Shown here piece by piece: positions 6,688 through 13,599 of a DNA stretch of 14,043 nucleotides (position 1 is the stretch's first letter; each line of letters opens with the position of its first letter). The DNA is from Pseudomonadota bacterium (GTDB taxonomy: Bacteria > Pseudomonadota > Gammaproteobacteria > Steroidobacterales > Steroidobacteraceae). Where the stretch lies: positions 1 through 14,043 of the forward strand of contig JAFEDW010000027.1 of NCBI GenBank assembly GCA_018241455.1, read 5' to 3'. The notes beneath the pieces were generated by a model, which saw only the letters and a list, made by a program, of their open reading frames with translations, did not search any database and had not been told where the DNA came from. The position numbers were made by a program, and so were the translations under genes.

Positions 6688-8412
6688 ATGAAGATCGCTC
6701 TTCTGCAACTCGTGGCCGCACTGGCGCTGGGGCCGGTCGCGCTCGCGCACCCCGCATCGCCGGCCGACCTGATCCTGGCCAACGCCAACATCCGCACGCT
6801 CGATGCCGCGCAGCCGCGTGCCGACTGGATCGCGATCGAAGGCGGGCGCATCGCGGCGCTCGGGAGCGGGGCGCCGCCGCGCTCGCTCACCGGGCCGGCC
6901 ACGCGCGTCGTCGACGTCCACCGCAAGCTCATCCTGCCGGCCTTCCTCGATGCGCACACGCACCCGGTCTGGGGCGGCCTGAGCTACGGCCACTGCGCGC
7001 TCTACGACGGCAACTCGATCGCCGACTACCAGGCGCTGATCGCCAAGTGCGCGAAGGAAGATCCCGATGCCAAGTGGCTGTACGGCACGGGCTGGCGCGA
7101 TGGCCTGTTCGCGCCGAACGGCATTCCGGACAAGCACCTGATCGATGCGGTCGTCGCCGATCGCCCGGCCGCGTTCTCGAATGTCGGCGGCCACGGCCTG
7201 TGGCTGAATTCAAAGGCGCTGGAGGCCGCGGGCATCACGCGCGACACACCCGACCCGCCGCACGGGCGCATCGACCGCGACGCCAACGGCGAGCCGATCG
7301 GCGGCCTGCAGGAAGCCGCGGTGCAGCTGGTGACTTCGAAGCTGCCGCCGCCGTCAGAGGCGGCGCGCGAGCAGGCGCTGCTGTACGCGATCCATTACTT
7401 CAACAGCGTCGGCATCGTCGGCTTCCACGACGCGCTGGTGCCGGTGCGCAACGAGGGTGCCGCGCAGGTCATCCCGCCATTCGTCCCGGAGACCTACCTG
7501 ACGCTCGAGGCCAGCGGCCGACTGAAAGCCTACGTCACTCTGGCGCTCGGCTGGGATCGCGGCGCGGGGCTCGAGCAAGTGAAGGATATCGAAGCCGTGC
7601 AGCGGCGGCTGGCCGCTGGCGGCATCGCGGCGCACACGGTCAAGTTCCTGCTCGATGGCGTGCCGGTGCAGCGGACCGCGGCGCTGATCGATCCCTACGC
7701 CGACAAGCCCGATGAACGCGGCGCGCTCGAGATCGATCCGCCGGTGCTCGACCAGGCCGTGGCCGCGCTCAGCCGCGATGGCTTCCAGGTGCACTTCCAT
7801 GCGATCGGCGATCGTGCGGTGCAGGCCTCGCTCGATGCGCTGGCGTACGCGAAGTCGAAGCTGGGGCGGCCGCTGGACCGGCCGTTGATCTCACACGTCA
7901 ACCTGGTGGCGCCGGCCGATCGCGAGCGCTTCCACGCACTCGGCGCGATACCGATCTTCCAGCCGCTGTGGGCCAGCATGGACGATTACATGAAGCTGGT
8001 GGCGGTGCGCGTCGGCCCGCAGCGGATGACGCACATGTATCCGGTCGCGACGCTGATGCACCACGGCGTGATGATCGCCTACGGCTCCGACTGGCCGGTT
8101 GCCTCCGCCAATCCCTTCGAGGGCATCGAGGTGGCGTTGACCCGTCGCGCTCCCGGCGAGAAGAGCGGCGAACAGTTATCACCCAGCGAATGCATCGGGC
8201 TCGATGACGCGCTGCTCGACTACACGCTGCACGCGGCCTACACGATGCACCTCGAGGACCGCACCGGGAGCCTCGTGGCCGGCAAGGACGCGGACCTGAT
8301 CGCGGTCGACCAGGATGTCTACGCGGTGCCGACCGATCGCATCGGCAAGACGCACGTGCTGCTCACGCTGTACAAGGGCGAAGCCGTGTACGGCGAGTTC
8401 GGCAAACTCTAG
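6688..8412 (+). CDS. Exported metal-dependent amidohydrolase (Amidohydro_3, YtcJ-like)
   Basis: A 574-residue amidohydrolase-superfamily enzyme of the Amidohydro_3/YtcJ type, a group that hydrolyses C-N bonds in amides and N-acyl or N-formyl compounds. Metal-binding signatures are complete: DAHTH with His90 and His92, a candidate bridging Lys319 in HTVKFLLDG, HFHAIGD with His369 and His371, SHVN with His403, and GSDWP with Asp468. The N-terminal LILANANIRTLD and C-terminal GSLVAGKDADLIAVD are the usual flanking beta-sandwich segments. Starting at 6688, it opens with MKIALLQLVAALALGP and an ALA-HP cleavage-like site, so the enzyme is probably periplasmic, unlike the cytoplasmic enzymes beside it. 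It may remove an amide group before uptake through the MFS transporter encoded downstream. Substrates vary widely in this family, so no specific one is proposed. Confidence 0.92.
   Translation: MKIALLQLVAALALGPVALAHPASPADLILANANIRTLDAAQPRADWIAIEGGRIAALGSGAPPRSLTGPATRVVDVHRKLILPAFLDAHTHPVWGGLSYGHCALYDGNSIADYQALIAKCAKEDPDAKWLYGTGWRDGLFAPNGIPDKHLIDAVVADRPAAFSNVGGHGLWLNSKALEAAGITRDTPDPPHGRIDRDANGEPIGGLQEAAVQLVTSKLPPPSEAAREQALLYAIHYFNSVGIVGFHDALVPVRNEGAAQVIPPFVPETYLTLEASGRLKAYVTLALGWDRGAGLEQVKDIEAVQRRLAAGGIAAHTVKFLLDGVPVQRTAALIDPYADKPDERGALEIDPPVLDQAVAALSRDGFQVHFHAIGDRAVQASLDALAYAKSKLGRPLDRPLISHVNLVAPADRERFHALGAIPIFQPLWASMDDYMKLVAVRVGPQRMTHMYPVATLMHHGVMIAYGSDWPVASANPFEGIEVALTRRAPGEKSGEQLSPSECIGLDDALLDYTLHAAYTMHLEDRTGSLVAGKDADLIAVDQDVYAVPTDRIGKTHVLLTLYKGEAVYGEFGKL
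8395..8409 (+). other. Short hairpin at the amidohydrolase/aldehyde dehydrogenase junction
   Basis: GAGTT at 8395-8399 pairs with AACTC at 8405-8409 around a 5-base loop, ending one base before the stop codon/AGGGAG ribosome binding site. It is only a 5-bp stem and may be chance. It is listed because similar stems precede other ribosome binding sites in this operon. Confidence 0.2.
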
Positions 8413-8423
8413 GGAGCGCAGCC

Positions 8424-9896
8424 GTGGTCGAATATCCGCATCTCTTCATCAACGGCGCCTGGGTCCCGCCGGTGGACGGCGAGCTGGTGGAGAGCATCGA
8501 TCCCTCGACCGGCCGTCCGTGGGCGCGAGTGGCATTCGGCGGCGCGGGCGACATCGACGCCGCGGTGCGCGCCGCGCGCGCGGCCTTCGGGCCGTGGAGC
8601 CGCCGCCCCGGCCATGAACGCGCGGCGCTGCTGCGCAAGCTCGCCGTGGCCTACGAGGCCGCCGCGCCGGAGCTCGCGCGGCTCGAAACCACCGACAACG
8701 GCCGCGCACTGCGGGAGACGAAAGCGGACGTCGGCGGCCACGCCAACTCCTGGTACTGGTACGCATCGCTCGCCGACAAGAATTCCGGCCGGACGATCCC
8801 GATCGAGGATGCGGTGCTGGCCTTCACCACGCGCAAGCCCGTGGGCGTGGTCGGCGCGATCACGCCGTGGAATGTCCCGCTGATGTCGGCGCTGTGGAAA
8901 CTCGGGCCCGCGCTGGCCGCCGGCTGCACCGTGGTGCTCAAGCCCGCCGAGCACACGCCGGTGACTTCGCTCGAGCTCGCGCGCCTGTTCGAGCAGGCCG
9001 GGTTTCCGCCGGGCGTCGTCAACGTCGTGCCCGGCTGGGGCGCGGGCGGCGCCGGCGAAAGCCTGGTCGCGCATCCGGGCGTGAACAAGATTGCGTTCAC
9101 CGGCGAAGGCGCGACCGCGCGCGCGATCCTGCGCAACGGCGCCGAGACCTTCAAGCGCTTCACGCTCGAGCTCGGCGGCAAGGCGCCGCACGTCATCTTC
9201 GCGGATGCGGATTTCGACGCGGCGATGAACGCGGCCACCGGTTCGGCGTGGGCGCTGTGCGGCCAGAGCTGCGCGCTCGGCGCGCGCGTGCTGGTGCAGC
9301 GGCCGATCTATGCGCGCGCGGTCGAGGAATTCACGCGCCGCGCCGCGCGGGTGCGCGTCGGCCCGCCACTGCACGAGGCCACGCACATGGGGCCGCAGGC
9401 CCATGCCGAACAGCTCGCCAAGACGCTGTCCTACATCGAGATCGGCAAGCGCGAAGGCGCCGAGCTCGTGTTCGGCGGCGCCCGGCCCGGCGGTGATGCC
9501 CTGGCCGGCGGCTTCTACGTGCAGCCGACGGTGTTTGCGAGCGTCCGCAACGACATGCGCATCGCGCGCGAGGAAATCTTCGGTCCGGTCGCCGCGCTGA
9601 TTCCGTTCGACGACGAGGACGAGGCGGTCGCACTCGCCAACGACTCGAGCTACGGCTTGACCGCCGGCGTGTGGACGCAGGACGTGGGCCGCGCATTGCG
9701 CGTCTCCTCGCAGATCGAGGCGGGCATGGTGTGGGTGAACACCTACCGCTACATCCGCTGGTCGACGCCGTACGGCGGCGTCAAGCAGAGCGGTTGGGGC
9801 CGCGAGAACGGCACCGAGGCGCTCGAGCCTTATCTCGACGTGCACACGACCATCATCAGCAAGACCGGGAAGTTCGCCGACCCTTACGCGACCTAG
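8424..9896 (+). CDS. NAD(P)-dependent aldehyde dehydrogenase
   Basis: A complete 490-residue aldehyde dehydrogenase that oxidises an aldehyde to its acid with NAD(P)+. The start is GTG, with AGGGAG at 8411-8416, 7 bases upstream and overlapping the previous stop. The nucleotide-binding region has ITPWNVPL and VLKPAEHTP. General base Glu249 is in LELGGK, and catalytic Cys283 is in CGQSCALG. The EEIFGPV segment and the C-terminal GGVKQSGWGREN are typical. Where many relatives read FTGS, this one reads FTGE, as in the hydroxymuconic-semialdehyde dehydrogenase (HpaE-like) branch, which also includes enzymes acting on aldehydes from N-heterocycle breakdown. In this operon it probably works after the short-chain dehydrogenase (alcohol to aldehyde to acid) or on an aldehyde released by the hydrolases. 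It is cytoplasmic. The precise substrate is unknown. Confidence 0.95.
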   Translation: MVEYPHLFINGAWVPPVDGELVESIDPSTGRPWARVAFGGAGDIDAAVRAARAAFGPWSRRPGHERAALLRKLAVAYEAAAPELARLETTDNGRALRETKADVGGHANSWYWYASLADKNSGRTIPIEDAVLAFTTRKPVGVVGAITPWNVPLMSALWKLGPALAAGCTVVLKPAEHTPVTSLELARLFEQAGFPPGVVNVVPGWGAGGAGESLVAHPGVNKIAFTGEGATARAILRNGAETFKRFTLELGGKAPHVIFADADFDAAMNAATGSAWALCGQSCALGARVLVQRPIYARAVEEFTRRAARVRVGPPLHEATHMGPQAHAEQLAKTLSYIEIGKREGAELVFGGARPGGDALAGGFYVQPTVFASVRNDMRIAREEIFGPVAALIPFDDEDEAVALANDSSYGLTAGVWTQDVGRALRVSSQIEAGMVWVNTYRYIRWSTPYGGVKQSGWGRENGTEALEPYLDVHTTIISKTGKFADPYAT

Positions 9897-9899
9897 GCG

Positions 9900-9928
9900 G
9901 CGGCGCCGGGCAGCAGGCGCGGCGCCGC
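9900..9928 (+). other. Perfect 8-bp hairpin between aldehyde dehydrogenase and SDR genes
   Basis: GCGGCGCC at 9900-9907 pairs perfectly with GGCGCCGC at 9921-9928 around a 13-base loop, inside the 45-bp gap and two bases before the AGGAG ribosome binding site (9931-9935) of the next gene. It could be an mRNA-processing or stability element, a partial attenuator, or a translational control. There is no T-run. Confidence 0.4.
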
Positions 9929-9941
9929 ACAGGAGTACCAC

Positions 9942-10712
9942 ATGCGACTACGCAACAAGTGCGCCATCATCACCGCGGCGGCCTCGGGCATGGGCCGCGC
10001 CGGCGTCGAGATCTTCGCGCGCGAAGGAGCGCGCGTCGCGGCCGTCGACATCAACGCCGATGCGCTCGCCGCGCTGGCCGCCGACATGCAGCGCCGCGGC
10101 GTGACGATCGAGACCGTGCAGGCCGACCTGTCCGATGCGGCGCGCGCCCGCGCCGCGATCGAGGAGGCCACGCGCCGGCTCGGCGGCGTGGACGTGCTGT
10201 GGGCGCACGCGGGCAGTCCGGGCCCTGGCGATGTCGAGCGCCTCGACCTGCCGGCCTACGAGCGCGCGATGGCGCTGAACGTCACCTCGGCCATCGTCAC
10301 CGCCGGCGGCGTTGTCGCGTCGATGCGCTCGCGCGGCGGCGGCTCGATCCTGTTTACCGCCTCGGTCTCGGGCGTGGTCGGCTCGATCTTCAGTCCGATC
10401 TATTCAGCGGCGAAATTCGCGGTGGTCGGATTGACGAAATCGCTGGCGCTGAAATACGCCAAGGACGGCATCCGTGTGAACGTGCTGTGCCCGGGGCTGG
10501 CGGACACGCCGATGAAATCCGCATTCACCAGCCGCTCCGGCGACCCGGAGGAGGCGCGGCTCAACGAGGAACGGCTCATCGCCACCGTGCCGATGGGCCG
10601 GCTGTGCCGTGCCGACGAAGTGGCGCTGGCCGCGTTGTGGCTCGCCTCGGACGAAGCATCGTTCGTGACGGGCGTGGCGCTGCCGATCGATGGCGGATAC
10701 ACGGCCCGCTGA
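9942..10712 (+). CDS. Short-chain dehydrogenase/reductase (SDR)
   Basis: A 256-residue classical SDR, interconverting an alcohol and a ketone or aldehyde with a nicotinamide cofactor. The Rossmann glycine motif reads TAAASGMG (residues 11-18), with Ala in place of the first Gly of TGxxxGxG, a variant also known from the DHRS6/BDH2 branch. Asp36 at the end of the second strand (VAAVDIN) suggests NAD(H) rather than NADP(H). The NNAG segment is AHAG here. Catalytic Ser141, Tyr154 and Lys158 (YSAAK) are intact, and the C-terminus carries LPIDGGYTAR. AGGAG at 9931-9935 lies 6 bases before the ATG. It sits between the aldehyde dehydrogenase and the transporter and probably supplies that dehydrogenase with its substrate or acts on the same carbon skeleton. 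Substrate unknown. Confidence 0.94.
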   Translation: MRLRNKCAIITAAASGMGRAGVEIFAREGARVAAVDINADALAALAADMQRRGVTIETVQADLSDAARARAAIEEATRRLGGVDVLWAHAGSPGPGDVERLDLPAYERAMALNVTSAIVTAGGVVASMRSRGGGSILFTASVSGVVGSIFSPIYSAAKFAVVGLTKSLALKYAKDGIRVNVLCPGLADTPMKSAFTSRSGDPEEARLNEERLIATVPMGRLCRADEVALAALWLASDEASFVTGVALPIDGGYTAR

Positions 10713-10719
10713 AGCGGGC
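10704..10719 (+). other. Hairpin with the SDR stop codon in its loop
   Basis: GCCCGC at 10704-10709 pairs perfectly with GCGGGC at 10714-10719, and the loop TGAA contains the SDR stop codon (10710-10712). It ends four bases before the AAGGGGG ribosome binding site of the transporter gene. It might influence ribosome passage or reinitiation into the next gene, but six G-C pairs can occur by chance here. Confidence 0.3.
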
Positions 10720-10735
10720 GCGCAAGGGGGTCGAC

Positions 10736-12052
10736 ATGGGTAATGATCCGGAATCCGCGTTGCAGGAACTGCCGATGCATTGGCGGCAGGTGCTGGCCGT
10801 GGCGGCGTGCGTGGCGCTCAACAGCCTCGACGGGTTCGACGTGCTCGCGATCAGCTTCGCCGCGCCCGGCATCGCCACCGAGTGGGGCATCACCAAGGCC
10901 ATGCTGGGCGTCGTGCTGTCGGTGGAACTGTTCGGCATGGCGATCGGCTCGGCGGCGCTCGGCAACTTCGCCGATCGCCTCGGACGCAAGCCCACGATCA
11001 TCGGGTGCCTGGCGATGATGGCCGTGGGCATGTTCGCCGCGGCGATGGCGCACACGATCCCGGCGCTCGCGGCGGCGCGGCTGCTGACCGGGCTCGGCAT
11101 CGGCGGCATGATCGCCACGACGAGCGCGATCGTCGCCGAGACTTCCAGCGCGCGGCGGCGGAGCCTGAACCTGGCGCTGAACATCGCGGGCTATTCGGCC
11201 GGCGCGATCCTGGGCGGATCGGTGGCGACGGCGCTGCTGGCAGCGGGCCACAACTGGCGCTCGGTGTTCCAGTTCGGCTTCCTCGCGACGCTGGCCGCGC
11301 TGCCGCTCGCTGCGCTGGCGCTGCGGGAATCACTGGGGTTCCTCCTCTCCGAGCGTCCGCGCAATGCACTGGCGCGAATCAATCGCGTGCTGGCCAGCTA
11401 CGCGCGCGAAGCGCTGACGGAACTGCCGCCGCCGCGCCCGCGGCAATCGGCGGCGCCGATCGCGACGCTGTTCACGCCGCGCTTCCTGCCCGCGACCGTG
11501 CTGCTCACGGTCGCCTACCTCGCGCAGATCATGGTGTTCTACTTCATGCAGAAGTGGATCCCGAAACTGGTCGTGGACATGGGGCACACGCCTGCCGAGG
11601 CGGGCCGCGTGCTGGTGATCGCGAACATCGGCTGCCTCGCCGGCGCGCTGGCGATCGGGCTGGTGTCGCAATGGCTGAAGCTCGTGCCGATCATCCTGGC
11701 CGCGATGGGCTGCGCGTTCGTGTTCGTGACCGGCATCGGCGCCGGCAGCTGGAGCCTGCAGCAGATGTCGGTGATCTGCGCCTGCGCGGGTTTCTTCATC
11801 AATGCGGCCGTCATCGGCCTGTACCCGGTGATGGCACGCACTTTTCCGGCCGAGGTGCGCGCCAGCGGCATCGGCTTCGCAATCGGCGTCGGCCGCGGCG
11901 GCGCGGCCCTGGGCCCGATGGCCGCGGGCGCGATGCTTGCTGCCGGCTACCCGCTCAGCGTCGTCGCACCGGTCATGGGCACCGGCGCGCTGGTGGCCGG
12001 CCTGATGCTGGTGCTGCTCTCGCGCCGCACACCAAAGGAGCAGCGCGCATGA
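10736..12052 (+). CDS. MFS transporter, aromatic acid:H+ symporter (AAHS)-like
   Basis: A 438-residue, 12-helix major facilitator. The first helix carries LDGFD (Asp32 and Asp35), matching the DGxD motif that is essential in the 4-hydroxybenzoate carrier PcaK, and the loop after helix 2 has GNFADRLGRK (residues 76-85), the MFS motif A. GVGRGGAALGP in helix 11 is also typical of the AAHS group. These features point to proton-coupled uptake of a carboxylated, often aromatic or heteroaromatic, compound across the inner membrane. AAGGGGG at 10724-10730 lies 5 bases before the ATG. The reading frame is open much further upstream, but that stretch overlaps the SDR gene in another frame and is not coding. 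The cluster therefore probably brings in an organic acid that the neighbouring enzymes degrade. The real ligand could be non-aromatic. Confidence 0.93.
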   Translation: MGNDPESALQELPMHWRQVLAVAACVALNSLDGFDVLAISFAAPGIATEWGITKAMLGVVLSVELFGMAIGSAALGNFADRLGRKPTIIGCLAMMAVGMFAAAMAHTIPALAAARLLTGLGIGGMIATTSAIVAETSSARRRSLNLALNIAGYSAGAILGGSVATALLAAGHNWRSVFQFGFLATLAALPLAALALRESLGFLLSERPRNALARINRVLASYAREALTELPPPRPRQSAAPIATLFTPRFLPATVLLTVAYLAQIMVFYFMQKWIPKLVVDMGHTPAEAGRVLVIANIGCLAGALAIGLVSQWLKLVPIILAAMGCAFVFVTGIGAGSWSLQQMSVICACAGFFINAAVIGLYPVMARTFPAEVRASGIGFAIGVGRGGAALGPMAAGAMLAAGYPLSVVAPVMGTGALVAGLMLVLLSRRTPKEQRA

Positions 12053-13092
12053 GCCAGGCGAACGGAGGATGCATCATGACGAGATTGACTCGGGCGGCGG
12101 TCCTGGCTGCCGCGCTGCTGCTGGCGCCGGCGCCGGATGTGCTCGCGGCGGGCCCCGGCTACCACATCGTTGATCGGATCCCGATGAGCGATGGCTGGTG
12201 GGACTACGCCAGCTTCGATGCCGTGCACCGCCGCTTGTTCGTCGCCCGCGGCAACGGCGTGTTCAAGCTCGATGTCGACACCGGCCTGATCGACATGCGC
12301 ATCGTGCCCGGCTCCGAAGGGCGCGCCGTCGTGCCGTTGCCGATCGGCGACCTGGTGCTGACGACGATGGCCGGCTACAGCATGGCGATCGTCTTTTCGG
12401 GGGACGATGGCAAGGTCAGCAAGATGTTCAGCCTGCGTGAGTCCCCGGATGCCGCCGTGTGGGAGCCGGTTGGCCGCCTGGTGTGGGCGATGGGCGGCCA
12501 CGGCGAGATCGCGCTGCTCGACCCTGTGAAGCTCGAGGCCGCGGGCACCATCGATGCGGGAGAGCCGCTGGAGTTCTCCGTCACGGACGGCCGCGGCCGG
12601 GTGTTCGTCAACGGCACGGAGTCCGCATCGGTGATCGCCATCGACGCGGCGACCCGCAAGGTCGTCGGTCGCTGGAAAATGGACGGCTGCGAAGATCCAT
12701 CGGGCATGGCCTATGCCGACGTGGCCGACGTCCTGCTGTCCGTGTGCGCGAACAAGCGGCTGTTCGTGCTCGATGCACGCAGCGGGAAAGTGCGAGCGAC
12801 CGTACCCGTCGGCGCCGGCGCGGATGCGGTGATCTACGACCCGACGACTCGGCGGGCTTTCGTGCCCTCGGCGATCGACGGCCTGCTGACGATCGTCGAA
12901 GTGAAGGCCGCCGGCGACGTGCACGTGCTGGAGCAGGTGGCCACGCAGGTCGGCACGCGCACCGGCGCGATCGATCCGAAGACCGGCACGCTCTACCTGC
13001 CGACCGCGCGCTTCGGCACGCTCAACAAGCTGGGCTGGCCGGAAGCATTGCCCGGCACGGTGCAGCTGCTGGTGCTGCGTCCGCAGTCCTAG
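12049..13092 (+). CDS. Exported YncE-like beta-propeller protein
   Basis: A protein of about 347 residues with a secretion signal (MTRLTRAAVLAAALLLAP, ending near VLAAG) and repeated beta-propeller blades: FKLDVDTG, IALLDPVK, VIAIDAATRKVVGRW, LFVLDARSGKVRATV and LLTIVEVKAAG, matching the YncE/YVTN-type propeller fold. Two in-frame starts are plausible. ATG 12049 overlaps the transporter stop (ATGA) and has AAAGGAG 8 bases upstream. ATG 12076 has GGAGG 7 bases upstream and gives the more classic signal peptide (338 residues). I see no catalytic motif. The C-terminal blade contains DPKTGTLYLPTARFGT. It probably acts in the periplasm as a binding or scaffold protein, or as a sensor for the substrate or for the secreted amidohydrolase. 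Specific function unknown. Last gene of the + strand run. Confidence 0.85.
   Translation: MSQANGGCIMTRLTRAAVLAAALLLAPAPDVLAAGPGYHIVDRIPMSDGWWDYASFDAVHRRLFVARGNGVFKLDVDTGLIDMRIVPGSEGRAVVPLPIGDLVLTTMAGYSMAIVFSGDDGKVSKMFSLRESPDAAVWEPVGRLVWAMGGHGEIALLDPVKLEAAGTIDAGEPLEFSVTDGRGRVFVNGTESASVIAIDAATRKVVGRWKMDGCEDPSGMAYADVADVLLSVCANKRLFVLDARSGKVRATVPVGAGADAVIYDPTTRRAFVPSAIDGLLTIVEVKAAGDVHVLEQVATQVGTRTGAIDPKTGTLYLPTARFGTLNKLGWPEALPGTVQLLVLRPQS
12064..12068 (+). promoter_or_regulatory. Second ribosome binding site inside the beta-propeller start region
   Basis: GGAGG lies 7 bases before the in-frame ATG at 12076. Because AAAGGAG at 12034-12040 equally serves ATG 12049, the gene appears to have two usable starts 27 bases apart, and sequence alone cannot decide between them. 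Confidence 0.45.
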
Positions 13093-13098
13093 CGGCGC

Positions 13099-13599
13099 TC
13101 AGATCCACGGCGGCTCGTCGCCGCGCTGGATGAACGTGAGGAACACGCGCAGGTTCTCGCTCGGGTGCGTGTTCTCGACGCCGTGCGCCACTTCCAGCGG
13201 CGTGTGCACGTGGTCGCCTTGCGCCACGGCGACGATCCGGCCGTCGATCTGCATCTGCCCTTGCCCGTGCATGAAGTAGTAATACTCGTCGTACGAGCCG
13301 AGCTTGTTGCGGTCGTCGAGGAAATGGGTGTGCACACCCTCGCTCGCGCCCGGCGGCAGGTCGTAGACGATGAAGTACGCGGGCGCGGATGAGCCTGCGA
13401 ACCGGAACAGCTTGATCCGGCCCTTGCCCTTGCCGTCATGGATTCCGGTCACCTCGACCATCCCGTCCGCTTCGGATTCCTTCGTCGAGACCGCCTTCGG
13501 CGCGCTGACCGGCGCCGCGGCGAGCAACCTCCGGCTCAGCATCGCGAAGCAGGCCCCGGCGGCGGTGATGGCATCACGGCGCGTGATCGGGCGGTTCAT
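13099..13599 (-). CDS. Tat-signal cupin-domain protein
   Basis: A 166-residue single-domain cupin with an exported N-terminus. TRRDAI at residues 6-11 resembles a twin-arginine motif and is followed by an Ala-rich hydrophobic stretch, suggesting export of a folded, metal-loaded protein. Candidate metal ligands are His90 and His92 (HTH), Glu105 and His139, with E(x6)G and PLEVAHGVEN matching cupin motifs 1 and 2. The gap from the HxH pair to the Glu is 12 residues, longer than the usual 3-4. The ATG overlaps the stop of the flavin oxidase by 4 bp and has a GGAGA ribosome binding site (13606-13610 on the minus strand), so the two are co-transcribed. Cupins include dioxygenases, isomerases and sugar or ligand binders, so the activity cannot be assigned. 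It converges on the beta-propeller gene with only 6 bp between stop codons. Confidence 0.87.
   Translation of the reverse strand: MNRPITRRDAITAAGACFAMLSRRLLAAAPVSAPKAVSTKESEADGMVEVTGIHDGKGKGRIKLFRFAGSSAPAYFIVYDLPPGASEGVHTHFLDDRNKLGSYDEYYYFMHGQGQMQIDGRIVAVAQGDHVHTPLEVAHGVENTHPSENLRVFLTFIQRGDEPPWI

Noticed and set aside
8409..9941. A 510-residue minus-strand frame across the aldehyde dehydrogenase
   Set aside because: It is antisense to an enzyme with all catalytic motifs, and its protein is His/Arg-rich without family signatures.
9671..10735. Upstream extension of the transporter reading frame
   Set aside because: It overlaps the aldehyde dehydrogenase end and the entire SDR gene in another frame. 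The translation is low-complexity and Arg-rich, and a good start with ribosome binding site exists at 10736.
10780..12048. Upstream extension of the beta-propeller reading frame
   Set aside because: It runs through the transporter gene in another frame with Arg/Gly-rich translation and no domain. Real starts with Shine-Dalgarno sites are at 12049 or 12076.
13087..13099. Possible bidirectional terminator between the convergent beta-propeller and cupin genes
   Set aside because: Only a 6-bp gap with no stable stem followed by a T-run. Nearby short palindromes are inside coding sequence.
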